DNA of 64,000 nucleotides from an uncultured Bacillota bacterium. GTDB taxonomy: Bacteria; Bacillota_I; Bacilli_A; RFN20; CAG-288. Position numbers and translations under genes: made by a program. Below are positions 33,688 to 42,658 of the stretch, piece by piece (the first letter of the stretch is position 1; each line of letters opens with the position of its first letter). Below the pieces are notes generated by a model, which was not told the DNA's origin, did not search any database, and saw only the letters and a list, made by a program, of their open reading frames with translations. Where the stretch lies: assembly GCA_949290645.1 (NCBI GenBank), contig CASESG010000006.1, forward strand, positions 1-64,000. The letters are read 5' to 3'.

Positions 33688-36448
33688 ATGAAAAAGAGCG
33701 TATTTGGACTTTTGGTTCTCGTCGGACTCCTGCTGGATGTCAGACCCCCCTGCTTCATCCATAAATAGTTCGGCCCAAGCCAGCGACACGCCCTTGAAAG
33801 CCGACGGTAGCGAGTCGACATCGTCCGTCAATTCCACGATCGGCGATGACGATTCCAGCACGACAAGCCACGGAGATGTCCCGCCAGTCGTCACGACGGA
33901 AGGGAAGATCCTCGAGCAGCTGAGGGCTTCGGCTCTTGTCTGGAAAGGCACGCACACAAGTGTCAGGGAGCAGATCTTCGGCGGAAATGGGCCGACGACG
34001 GACGAAGTTGCTATGAAGGGGCTCGTCTCTGCCGACCGCTTCTATCAGGATGCCGAAGAACTCGGAACGAAGGATTTCTACGCCGCTTCGGAAACTGGAA
34101 AGGTCTCGACCTTGGCTCTCGACCCCTTGGCCAACAAGCTCGTCTACACTTCGGTCTCGGCAAACGCCCTGACCGAGGATTATCCCAATCCCTTCCATGC
34201 CTTGGAAGAGGATGTCCTTGTCACGAACGACTCCTTCTCTCTCGGCTTGACCGCCGAGGAAATCGCTGCAATCCTCAATGAGCTTAGCCCTGCCGATGCC
34301 AAGACGGCCACCTTGACCGGAAAGATCGATGGAGATGGGAAGATCCTCTCCCTCTCCCTGGAAGGAAGGGCCGAGTCGTCGATCACAAGAAGCGAGCACA
34401 CGCTTGAAATCAACTTGACAACCGAAGAAGAGGCCGCGATTCCTTCCCCGTTGCCCTGCGTCCGGAAGATCCAGCCTCGGACACGCTCGGCGACTTCTTT
34501 GACATGATGGCCAAGGGAAACTACACGGTCAAGACCGACGCAACCTATTCCGCTCCCGAATACGGATTGAGCGAAAGCGATTCTCTGACGACCCGTTATA
34601 CCGAGAAAGGGATCCTTCAGGAAAGCTCCGAAGGCTATGACATCGGCTATGTCGATGTCGGAGAAGGCCAGATAGCCATGGCCAATTCCACAAGCGACGG
34701 AAAGCTGGAAGGGACTCGCCACTCTGGAAAAAGGCGCCATCGCCGACCTGCGAGCCACCCTTCACGATGTCGCCCTACATGTTCGATGCCGAGGAAGACG
34801 GAAAGACCTTCAAGCTCGCCACAGGAATGGGTCTTGAAGAGATTGCCCTGAGCCTTGCCAACCCGGACCTCATCTTCATCGGCAGCAATCCCGTCGATTC
34901 AGGGACGTTGTCCTTCACCCTCGACGGAGACAAAGCCTCCTTCCACGCCGAGATGACCACGGTCGAACATGGAATGACGATTGTATACGCCTTCGATGTC
35001 GAGATCACCGAGATCGGAACGACCGAGCTCGGCTATGACTTGGCCAATGACTACATTCCTTTCAAGGAAGCGGAGAGCTGGGCCGATGTCGATGGCGCGG
35101 AGGAGTTGGTCGAACAGTACGGATATGGTTCCCTTCCGTTCTTCACTGTCTCCGGTGGCCAATGGGCTGCCTTCACGGAAGCTCAAGGCGGACCCTGCCT
35201 GCAATTCATCGCTCCCAGCGCAGACGCACTGTAGGAAATTCTTGACAAATTTGTCTCCGCCATTAAGGAAGACGGATGGTCTTTGACCGAAAGCGTTGAT
35301 AAGTTTGCCGACTTCTCCAAGACGAGAGAAGACGGATATCAGATGGCCATCGAGTTGGTGTTTGGCGTCACGCAAGATGGAAGCTATGTTCTGCAGATTG
35401 TTCTCTCCGAGCCGACCGCCCCCAAGGCCGAGCAGACCGGCTGGATCGATGTCGAGGGACTGGAAGATTACCTGAACGGTCTTGGCTATCCGGGTGCGGA
35501 CATCCTTCCCTGGTTCCTTCCCGAAGGGGACGAATGGGTGTTGGATGAATCCTACGGAAGCTTTGATCTCTACATCGCCGATGCCGACACAACGACGACC
35601 TTTGACAGCGTCATCGCCGAGCTCGAGAAGGGAGACTGGACGGTCACGGCAAAAGGAGATGTCGACACCGGATATGGATTCTCCATCACCGTCTGCAACT
35701 ATGGAATATGTCGATGCCTCCGGAACGACCTACAGCCTGCAGATTCAGGACTACGTCACCTTGGGCATGGGAATGTACTACATCTTCTTCGAAGCCCCCC
35801 GTCGGCCCGAAGGAAGACAACGCCTTGATGACCTGGCTTGCGGACAACTTCTCGACCAGCGTCAACTGCACGATCGATTACTCCCTTGCCTATTGGCATG
35901 CTCCCGTCGACCAGTCCACGGGTAAACCTCTCTCCGATCCCGTGGAGTGAGAACTCCTGGTCGAAGGAACCACTACATCACAGAAGAAGCCTACTACGAC
36001 CCCCAATCTGGAAGATACGCTTCTCATCACGAACGATTCCGAGACAAGCTGCACGGCCTACCAAACCGGAAAAGAAGCGCAATCCTTCGACCGCAACTAC
36101 GTGACGATGTTCTATTCCCCCATGGATCTGGTTGATTGCACCATCAACCAGCAGGAAGACGGAACCTTCCTCTCCACCGACCCCGCTGCCATCTCCGCCG
36201 CAAGCGGCATGGCCATTTACCGGGTCCGTGAGGAAACTCCTACGGAAGTCCGCTTCGACCTTGACGAGGAAGAGAACACCCTGACTATCACCTTCTTCAC
36301 CGACGAAGGATACTACCACACCGATGCTTCTCAACCCGAACTCGAATACGGTTACTACCTCCGCACCGTCACCATCCGGAATGTCGGAACGACCGAGATC
36401 GACGTCGATTCCATCATCTCCGCGATGACCGGAGCGGCAGCTGAGTAA
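33688..36448 (+). pseudogene. long lipoprotein gene broken by many frameshifts
   Basis: An AGGAGG leads into MKKSVFGLLVLVGLLL, a signal peptide. The frame then breaks at the expected lipobox (33730-33755, beside a run of six C) and the body resumes in another frame. Reading through all three frames gives a continuous protein-like sequence of about 900 residues, rich in Asp, Glu, Thr and Gly. Breaks lie near 34450, 34710, 34765, 35700, 35805, 35940 and 36005, with an in-frame TAG at 35232-35234. Motifs such as EIGTTEL / NVGTTEI and ALEEDVLVTNDS / NLEDTLLITNDS recur, suggesting internal duplication or two fused paralogues. Individual fragments are open for 80-260 codons but lack start signals. 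Family unknown. Confidence 0.75.
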
Positions 36449-36462
36449 TTTCTTCCGAAGAC

Positions 36463-36495
36463 AAAAAGGGATCGCCCCATCCGGCGATCCTTTTT
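36463..36495. terminator. bidirectional terminator
   Basis: GGATCGCC (36469-36476) and GGCGATCC (36483-36490) with loop CCATCC, flanked by AAAAA and TTTTT. It lies between the decayed lipoprotein gene and the convergent methyltransferase gene. Confidence 0.9.
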
Positions 36496-36512
36496 CGATG
36501 CGAAAAGATTTC

Positions 36513-37847
36513 TCAGCGATGAGTCAGCTTGCAGACGGTCTCGACGTGCAAGGTGTTGGGGAACATGTCCACCGGGACGACTTCCTCAAGACTGTAATCC
36601 GAAAGCAGACAAGAAAGATCCCTGGCCAAGGTCACCGGATCGCAAGAGACATAGACGATCCTCTTCGGAGCGAGGGAAAGAACGGAAGAGAGAAACTCCT
36701 TCGTCGCTCCTTTCCGGGGAGGATCAAGGACGATGATGTCGAACTTCTCCTTCGTCCTGCCGAGATATTCCGTGCAATCCCCGACGAGGAATCTTGCGTT
36801 TTCCACCTTGTTGATCCTGGCGTTTTGCCTTGCGTCCTTGACGGCATCCGGGACGATCTCGACACCGACAACTTCCTTTGCCTGCTCTGCCAAGGAGAGG
36901 CCGATCGTTCCGGTTCCGCAATAGGCGTCGAGGACCTTGTCCTCTTTCGTCGGAGCGGCAAAGTCCCTGGCCAAGCCATAGAGCGTCTCGATCTGCTTGC
37001 TGTTTGTCTGGTAGAAGGACTTCGTCGAGACCAGGAAGGTCTTCTCGAAGATCGTGTCCCGGAAATGGGGATAGCCCAGGATCAGGACATCCTTGTCTCC
37101 GAGGATGACATTCGTCGCCCGCGGATTGACGTTGAAGACCACGCCCTGGACTTCCTTCACTTCCGCCATCAAGAGGCGAGCGAAATCCTTCCTTCCGGGA
37201 AGTCTCTCGTCTTTCACGATCAAGGTCACCAAGGCTTCGCTCTCCGTGCGATTTGTCTTGATGAGCAGATGGCGAAGGATGCCCGTCTTCCTGTCCTCGT
37301 CATAGACCGGCCAGGAGAACTGGCGGATCAGCTTGAGCACGACACGGGAGATCTTCACCGAGAGCCGACTCTCCGCCGGACAATCCAAGGCCGGAACCAG
37401 GTCATGGCTGTTTTCCTTGTAGAATCCGATCTCCACCTTTCCCTTGACGACTCTGATCGGCTTCTGGACCTTGTTTCGATAGCGAACGGGTTCTGTCATC
37501 CCCCGTGTCGGGGAGACCGGAAAGTCGATTTTGGCGAACTTGTGGAGCAGGTTCTGAACCTTTTCTTTCTTATAGAGGAGTTGCTTCTCGTAGGAAAGGT
37601 GCATGATCTGGCATCCTCCACAGAGGGGATAATTCGGACAGGAAGGTTTCACGCGGTCCGGACTTTCCCTTCTTCTCTTCCGAAGTCGGACTTCCTGGAC
37701 CTTGCCGTGGGAAAAGACGGTCTCGAGTTCCGCCTCTTCCTTCGGAAGAAGATCCTTGACGAAATAAGTCTTTCCCTCGAGATGGACAATTCCCCTTCCG
37801 AAGTCGTCCAGGGCCTCGCAGGTCGCAACAAAGCGGCGCGAGGTCAT
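36513..37847 (-). CDS. 23S rRNA (uracil-C5)-methyltransferase, RumA/RlmCD type
   Basis: A 444-residue SAM-dependent RNA m5U methyltransferase. A TRAM domain (about 1-55) precedes the [4Fe-4S] cysteine motif CPNYPLCGGC. The Rossmann domain carries DAYCGTGTIGL (SAM site), DPPRKG and the catalytic Cys in VSCDP. Similar to Bacillus RlmCD, which methylates two 23S rRNA positions; the target here is not certain. GGGAGG lies 7 bases before the ATG at 37847, which overlaps the DUF5677 stop as ATGA. Last gene of a four-gene operon. Confidence 0.92.
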   Translation of the reverse strand: MTSRRFVATCEALDDFGRGIVHLEGKTYFVKDLLPKEEAELETVFSHGKVQEVRLRKRRRESPDRVKPSCPNYPLCGGCQIMHLSYEKQLLYKKEKVQNLLHKFAKIDFPVSPTRGMTEPVRYRNKVQKPIRVVKGKVEIGFYKENSHDLVPALDCPAESRLSVKISRVVLKLIRQFSWPVYDEDRKTGILRHLLIKTNRTESEALVTLIVKDERLPGRKDFARLLMAEVKEVQGVVFNVNPRATNVILGDKDVLILGYPHFRDTIFEKTFLVSTKSFYQTNSKQIETLYGLARDFAAPTKEDKVLDAYCGTGTIGLSLAEQAKEVVGVEIVPDAVKDARQNARINKVENARFLVGDCTEYLGRTKEKFDIIVLDPPRKGATKEFLSSVLSLAPKRIVYVSCDPVTLARDLSCLLSDYSLEEVVPVDMFPNTLHVETVCKLTHR

Positions 37848-38932
37848 TCCTCTTCCTCCCAATCAGCCTTATCCACAAGGGCCTCGCCAAGCAGGTGGAC
37901 ATCCTCTCCCAGCTCCTTGGCCCTTTCGAATTGATCGGGGTGGAAGGTGAAATGGACTTTCATGTATTGAGAATAGAGAGCGGCGATGCGCTCCATCGTC
38001 TCATAGGTCATCGCCAAAGAGATGTCGCGACAGAAATCCGCATTCGCATAGAAGAAGGCGGAGGAGGAATGGGCGATCTCGCTCGCCCCTTCATAGATGG
38101 AAGAATACTTCGTCAATCCTGCGAGCTTCTCCACGCCATCCCGGAAGTTGAGCTTGAAGAGGACATCGCTCGGATCAAATAGCGGGGAGGAATAGAGCCA
38201 TCCGTATTCGATGAACTTCTTCATGTCCTTGCTCTTGAGACCATGATTCCGCATCTTCTCCTTGATCTCGAAGAAGGTCTTGTCCAGCTCCTCCTTGGTG
38301 AAGGCCTGCTGATTCCGATAGGCATTGTTATAGGCGATATGATCGAGATAGGCCTGCCGGACATCCTGTCCCCCTTCGACCAGGAGCTTGACGATGCACT
38401 CGGATTCATGAAGGGTCCGCCACGAGACAAAGGCATCGGAATAAAGGCCCAAGACCAGGACCTGGCAGAACCCAGCCGCCTTGCGGAAGATGGTCTCGAA
38501 GATGTCGTTGAGAAGAGAGACCTTCGGATTGACATGGGCAAGGGGGCGATTGATTCTCTCCAAATAACGGACCAGGGCACGCAAGATCATGATCTCCGGA
38601 TCGAAGTAGTGCAGCTCCTGGCTCGGAACGGAAAGAAGGAGGGTCGAGTCGTAATCTGTGAAGATATCATAGAGACGGAGGACACGTCTGAGCATCTGCT
38701 CATGCGTCTCTTCTCTCTTGAGACGATAGTCGAACAAGGCGGAGCAGAAGCAGCACTCCAAAAGGGTGATTCCGCGAGCCAGAAGCTCGTCTGCCGTCAT
38801 CTCGGCCTCGTTTTCCGTGCCGATGGTCTGCTGGTAGGCATCGGTGATGAGGGAGATGACCGGCTTCTGAAGCTCCTTGGGCAGCACACCCCGGATACGG
38901 GACAAGAGAACGTTTCGAATCGATGGATTCAT
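37844..38932 (-). CDS. DUF5677-like protein
   Basis: A 362-residue, largely helical soluble protein. The segment around residues 170-210 (SWRTLHESECIVKLL, then YLDHIAYNNAYRN) matches DUF5677 as I remember it. The family has no established function. Start and stop both overlap neighbours as ATGA, so it is translationally coupled to the flavoprotein before and the rRNA methyltransferase after. No signal peptide or membrane helix. Confidence 0.75.
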   Translation of the reverse strand: MNPSIRNVLLSRIRGVLPKELQKPVISLITDAYQQTIGTENEAEMTADELLARGITLLECCFCSALFDYRLKREETHEQMLRRVLRLYDIFTDYDSTLLLSVPSQELHYFDPEIMILRALVRYLERINRPLAHVNPKVSLLNDIFETIFRKAAGFCQVLVLGLYSDAFVSWRTLHESECIVKLLVEGGQDVRQAYLDHIAYNNAYRNQQAFTKEELDKTFFEIKEKMRNHGLKSKDMKKFIEYGWLYSSPLFDPSDVLFKLNFRDGVEKLAGLTKYSSIYEGASEIAHSSSAFFYANADFCRDISLAMTYETMERIAALYSQYMKVHFTFHPDQFERAKELGEDVHLLGEALVDKADWEEEE

Positions 38933-40071
38933 GAGAGACCTCCAAGACTGTCCGCGACGACGAAGGCTTCGATGAGGGACGTTCCGATATTATAACCGCC
39001 GCAGGGAAGATTCACATCCAGGCATTCGCCGATGGCAAAGAAGGCTCTGTCTTCCAAAAGGGAGAAATCCCAGTCGAAGGAAGAGAGGTCCAACCCGCCG
39101 TAGCTCACCTGCGAATTCTCGAAGGACGCGCAAGAAGCCACACTGAAGGAGAGAGGTTCGAACAGCTTCTTCCTGCACTCCTTAAGATACCGAAGAAGGA
39201 AGAGAGGAAGGCTATCCATTCCGCTTCCAAGACCGGAACAACCATCGTGCTCGGAATAGTCCACTGCCAGAGAAAAAGGGCCTTTCTCTCCGTGAGAGAC
39301 CATCTCGTCATAGATTCGGGAGAGCTGGAACACCGCAATGCCCGAAAGGGCATCCCTGCGGAAGAGGACTTCGCCTTCTTCCATGGCGACCACTTTCTTT
39401 CCGCACAGCAAGGAGACCTTCCCTCTCAGCCTCTGCCCCACGAGATAGGAAGGAATCTTCTCCGCGACAAGAAGTGGGCAGAGTGAGGGAAGGAAAGGAC
39501 GATAGGGAAGACCAAGGGAAGAGAAGAGTCTCGGCTCGAAGTCTTTCCGGTCGTAGCTTCTTCCTCCGACGCAAAAGACGAGTCTCGAATATTTCAAAGG
39601 ATCTTTCTCATCCCGAAGATAGATCGAATGGCTCTTTCGATCGATTCTTTCGACAAAGTCCGTCTTGTTCTCGACAAGGCTGTTCTCCAGAGCCTTCAGG
39701 ATCGGATTTCTCACGCATTCCGCACGATTGAAATAGGGGTAATACAATTTCCCTTCCTTGAAATAACGAATGCCCAACTTGTCTTTCAGAAATGAGAGCG
39801 TCTCTATCGGATATTTTCTCCCTTCATGAAAGAAATGATTTTTCAATGGTTCGATAAAAGATGGTAAATTATCCTCAAAGAGAAGATCCTCGTTGAAGAA
39901 GTTGCACCGCCCGTTGCCGCTGACGGAAATCCTTCTTCCCAAGGGAGAGGGATGCGTGTCGCTTTCGATGAGAAGGACTTTCCTTTTCTTTCCCAAAAGA
40001 CCGGCGAGAAAAGAGCCACAGACCCCTCCGCCGACGATGACGACATCAAAGGATCTGGATGTTTCTTTCAT
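38929..40071 (-). CDS. HI0933-like FAD-dependent oxidoreductase
   Basis: A 380-residue flavoprotein of the HI0933/YhiN family. The N-terminal dinucleotide-binding motif VVIVGGGVCGSFLA, the family marker RISVSGNGRCNFFN and the C-terminal FAIGECLDVNLPCGGYN (FAD-binding) are all present. Substrate unknown. The frame is open to 40125, but the ATG at 40071 starts 8 residues before the first beta strand and overlaps the nitroreductase gene by 26 bases. It stops in an ATGA overlap with the next gene. Confidence 0.9.
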   Translation of the reverse strand: MKETSRSFDVVIVGGGVCGSFLAGLLGKKRKVLLIESDTHPSPLGRRISVSGNGRCNFFNEDLLFEDNLPSFIEPLKNHFFHEGRKYPIETLSFLKDKLGIRYFKEGKLYYPYFNRAECVRNPILKALENSLVENKTDFVERIDRKSHSIYLRDEKDPLKYSRLVFCVGGRSYDRKDFEPRLFSSLGLPYRPFLPSLCPLLVAEKIPSYLVGQRLRGKVSLLCGKKVVAMEEGEVLFRRDALSGIAVFQLSRIYDEMVSHGEKGPFSLAVDYSEHDGCSGLGSGMDSLPLFLLRYLKECRKKLFEPLSFSVASCASFENSQVSYGGLDLSSFDWDFSLLEDRAFFAIGECLDVNLPCGGYNIGTSLIEAFVVADSLGGLS

Positions 40072-40543
40072 TGCGCTTCTTCGGCTGGGGGACTTCCTTG
40101 GCCTTTCCGACGACAAGAGTCTCAAGGACCGTCATCTCCTCGGGAAGGGAGAGGATATCCATCAGTTCGTTCTTCCTGTCGTTTAGTCGGGAGACGACGC
40201 AGTGGATCCAACAGCTTCCAAGGCCGAGCTCCGTCGCCTGAAGCATCATGTTCTCCATGGCAGCGGAGGCGTTCTGAGTGCTCAGATGGTCTTCCTCCCT
40301 TTCCATGACCAGAATGAGGGCCGGTGCGTCATAGAACTCCTTCCCGCCACCGAGCAATTCCTTGACCTTCGAAAGAACAACGGGATTGAGGATTCCGACG
40401 AAGAACAGGTTCTGGGCATTCCGTCCCGTCGGTGCCCAGTTTCCGGCTTCCAGAAGGCATTGCATCTCCTCTTCGGTGACCTTGTCCTCAAAGTAGCTTC
40501 TCACGCTTCTTCTTTCCATGATGGCATCTCGAACCGATTTCAT
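40046..40543 (-). CDS. nitroreductase-family protein
   Basis: A 165-residue FMN-binding fold. MERRSVRSYFEDKVT with the RRSxR motif, NWAPTGRNAQ and LGLGSCWIH are family signatures. Short nitroreductases of this size reduce quinones, nitro compounds or flavins with NAD(P)H; the true substrate is unknown. GGAG lies 14 bases before the ATG at 40543, a loose spacing; a second ATG eight codons in (MERRSV) is possible. First gene of the operon that ends with the rRNA methyltransferase. Confidence 0.88.
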   Translation of the reverse strand: MKSVRDAIMERRSVRSYFEDKVTEEEMQCLLEAGNWAPTGRNAQNLFFVGILNPVVLSKVKELLGGGKEFYDAPALILVMEREEDHLSTQNASAAMENMMLQATELGLGSCWIHCVVSRLNDRKNELMDILSLPEEMTVLETLVVGKAKEVPQPKKRNERNIQIL

Positions 40544-40703
40544 GTCTTTTGTCTTTTCTCCTTTCCCTTCTTGAAAGGATCAAGTCTTTCTTGCCTTTTT
40601 TCCTTTCATGAAAGAATGCGCTTTCTTCTTATCCAAGCCCAAAATCGAACATCGAGCGACAGGCTTTCACGGCTTTGGATCGCAAGAAGAAGAATTCTTT
40701 TCC

Positions 40704-40709
40704 ATTATA
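40704..40709 (-). promoter_or_regulatory. -10 element for the nitroreductase operon
   Basis: Minus strand TATAAT, with a partial -35 CTGCCA 18 bases upstream (40728-40733). The leader to the nitroreductase ATG would be about 150 bases and carries short inverted repeats (for example CTTTCATGAAAG near 40600) but no gene or riboswitch I recognise. The 290-base gap between this operon and the ABC genes holds only this and the divergent promoter. Confidence 0.5.
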
Positions 40710-40779
40710 CCCGAATTCTCCTCTTTTTGGCAGGTGAGTCCAAGGCAATCCACAGGGGAGAAAAACATCGTCTTGGATA

Positions 40780-40808
40780 TGGACAGGAATGACAAAGCAG
40801 TCTAAAAT
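40780..40808 (+). promoter_or_regulatory. promoter for the ABC-2 operon
   Basis: TGGACA (40780-40785), a 17-base spacer and TAAAAT (40803-40808): 10 of 12 consensus positions. Transcription would start near 40815. Confidence 0.75.
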
Positions 40809-40835
40809 CTCCCTAGAAAGAAAAGCTTGAACGAC

Positions 40836-41753
40836 ATGCACGAACATCCCGTTGAAATCGAGACACTGACCAAGGATTACGGACAGGGAAGAGGGATTTT
40901 CGATGTGAGCTTTTCTCTGAAAAGAGGCGAATGCTTCGGCTTTCTCGGACCAAACGGAGCCGGAAAGAGCACGACCATCCGCCATCTGATGGGTTTCTGC
41001 CGTCCCGATTCCGGGAAAGCCCTTCTGGAAAGGACCGAAGCCTTCCACCATCCCGAAGTCTTGGAAAACGTCGGCTATCTCCCTGGCGAGGTCTCTCTCC
41101 CTCCTTCTCTGACCGGAAGGGAATTCCTCATCGAGCAGAAGATGCTCAGACGAGTGAAGGACACCGCCCGCCTGGCCTTTCTCATCAAGGAGCTAGGAGT
41201 GGACTTCCGCTCCAAGATCAAGAACCTCTCCCTCGGCATGAAGAGGAAGCTTGCCATCTGCGCCGCCTTCATCTCCGACCCGGAAATCCTGATCCTGGAC
41301 GAACCGACCTCCGGCCTTGATCCTGCGATGCAAGACTTCTTCCTCGACCTCGTCCTGAAGGAGAAGGAAAGAGGAAGGACTATCCTTCTCTCCAGCCACA
41401 TCTTCTCCGAGGTCGAGCATTGCTCCGACCGCATCGGAATCATCAAGGACGGAAAGATCATGACAATCCTCACAAGGGAGGAAGTCCTCCACGGCGGAAG
41501 AAAGAAATACCTTCTCTCCTTTGAGACCGAAGAAGAGTCCCAAAGAGCGAAGAATATCCTTCAGGGAAAAGGCTATCTCCCGACAACCGATTTTAAAAAC
41601 GCCCTTCTCTACGTCCTTCCCGACGACAAGAGGACGGATTTCCTCCCTCTCGTCCTCTTTCTCCATCCGCAAGACCTGAGAATCGAAAAGGAAAGCCTCA
41701 AGGAGCTCTTCCTTTCCTATTACAAGGAAGACCAGGAGTATCAGACTTTATGA
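40836..41753 (+). CDS. ABC transporter ATP-binding protein
   Basis: A 305-residue ABC ATPase with Walker A GPNGAGKST, signature LSLGMKRKL, Walker B ILILDEPTSGLD and switch His in LLSSHIF. The C-terminal 90 residues form the extra domain common in ABC-2 drug/bacteriocin-type ATPases. A TTG at 40827 with a weak GAAAG upstream is an alternative start adding three residues. It overlaps the next ATPase gene by ATGA. With the second ATPase and the large permease it forms one export system. Confidence 0.92.
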   Translation: MHEHPVEIETLTKDYGQGRGIFDVSFSLKRGECFGFLGPNGAGKSTTIRHLMGFCRPDSGKALLERTEAFHHPEVLENVGYLPGEVSLPPSLTGREFLIEQKMLRRVKDTARLAFLIKELGVDFRSKIKNLSLGMKRKLAICAAFISDPEILILDEPTSGLDPAMQDFFLDLVLKEKERGRTILLSSHIFSEVEHCSDRIGIIKDGKIMTILTREEVLHGGRKKYLLSFETEEESQRAKNILQGKGYLPTTDFKNALLYVLPDDKRTDFLPLVLFLHPQDLRIEKESLKELFLSYYKEDQEYQTL

Positions 41754-42658
41754 CGGAAAAGGAAAACTTGGCCATCCACATCCAAGACCTCGTCAAGGAC
41801 TTTGGAAACAACCGAGGTCTCTTCGGCGTTTGCCTCGACGTGAAGAAAGGCCAATTCGTCGGCATCATGGGCGAGAACGGTGCCGGGAAATCGACCCTGC
41901 TTCGCATCCTGATGGATTTCGTCCGCAAGGATTCCGGAACGACAGAGGTCCTCTCCCACGACTGCCGTAAGGCAAGCCTCCAGGTGAAGGAACTGGTCGC
42001 CTATGTCCCAGGGGAAATCAATTTCCCAGACCTCCCCAGCGGCAAGGACTTCCTTCGGGAACAGATGCTCCTATACGGGCTCAAGGATACCGAAAAGGCC
42101 GACCGACTCATCGAGGAGCTCCAGCTGGACATCCGCGCCCTCCCCAAGAGGATGAGCAAGGGCATGAAGCAGAAGCTGGCTCTGGTCAACGCCTTGATGA
42201 TCGACGTCCCGATCCTGTTATTGGACGAGCCGACAACCGGCCTCGATCCCCTGATGCGAGAGCGCTTCCGCCAGCTGCTTTCCAAGGAGAACAAAGAAGG
42301 AAAGACCATCCTCATGACATCGAACACCTTCGAAGACTTGGATGGGATTGCCGATTCCGTCTATCTCTTGTCCCAAGGAAGGATTCTCGATTGCTATCAT
42401 TCCGATTCCCAGATTTTGAAAAATTACCGTTTCTATTGCGTCGGCTTTGATGACAAGGAGAGCCAGAAGAGATATGTCGACATTCACAAGGAGAACATCC
42501 GCTCCCTGGACGAGAACCGAAGAGAATGTCTTGTCCAGGTTCCCAAGGCCGAGCTCTTCTCTTTTCTTTCCGAGCTCGAGAGTCCGACCATCCACTATTA
42601 CTATGAGGAAGAGTCGTTGATGGAAGTGTATTTCAGAAATCGGAGGAATCGAGGATGA
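41750..42658 (+). CDS. ABC transporter ATP-binding protein (second copy)
   Basis: A 302-residue paralogue of the preceding ATPase: Walker A GENGAGKST, signature MSKGMKQKL, Walker B ILLLDEPTTGLD. The switch position reads MTSNTF, so the usual His is replaced by Asn; this site may hydrolyse ATP poorly. Two unequal ATPases serving one permease suggest an asymmetric heterodimer. Overlaps both neighbours as ATGA. Confidence 0.92.
   Translation: MTEKENLAIHIQDLVKDFGNNRGLFGVCLDVKKGQFVGIMGENGAGKSTLLRILMDFVRKDSGTTEVLSHDCRKASLQVKELVAYVPGEINFPDLPSGKDFLREQMLLYGLKDTEKADRLIEELQLDIRALPKRMSKGMKQKLALVNALMIDVPILLLDEPTTGLDPLMRERFRQLLSKENKEGKTILMTSNTFEDLDGIADSVYLLSQGRILDCYHSDSQILKNYRFYCVGFDDKESQKRYVDIHKENIRSLDENRRECLVQVPKAELFSFLSELESPTIHYYYEEESLMEVYFRNRRNRG

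Noticed and set aside
33730-33755. Phase variation through the C6 run at the lipoprotein lipobox
   Set aside because: One slip could not restore the gene: at least six other breaks and a stop codon follow.
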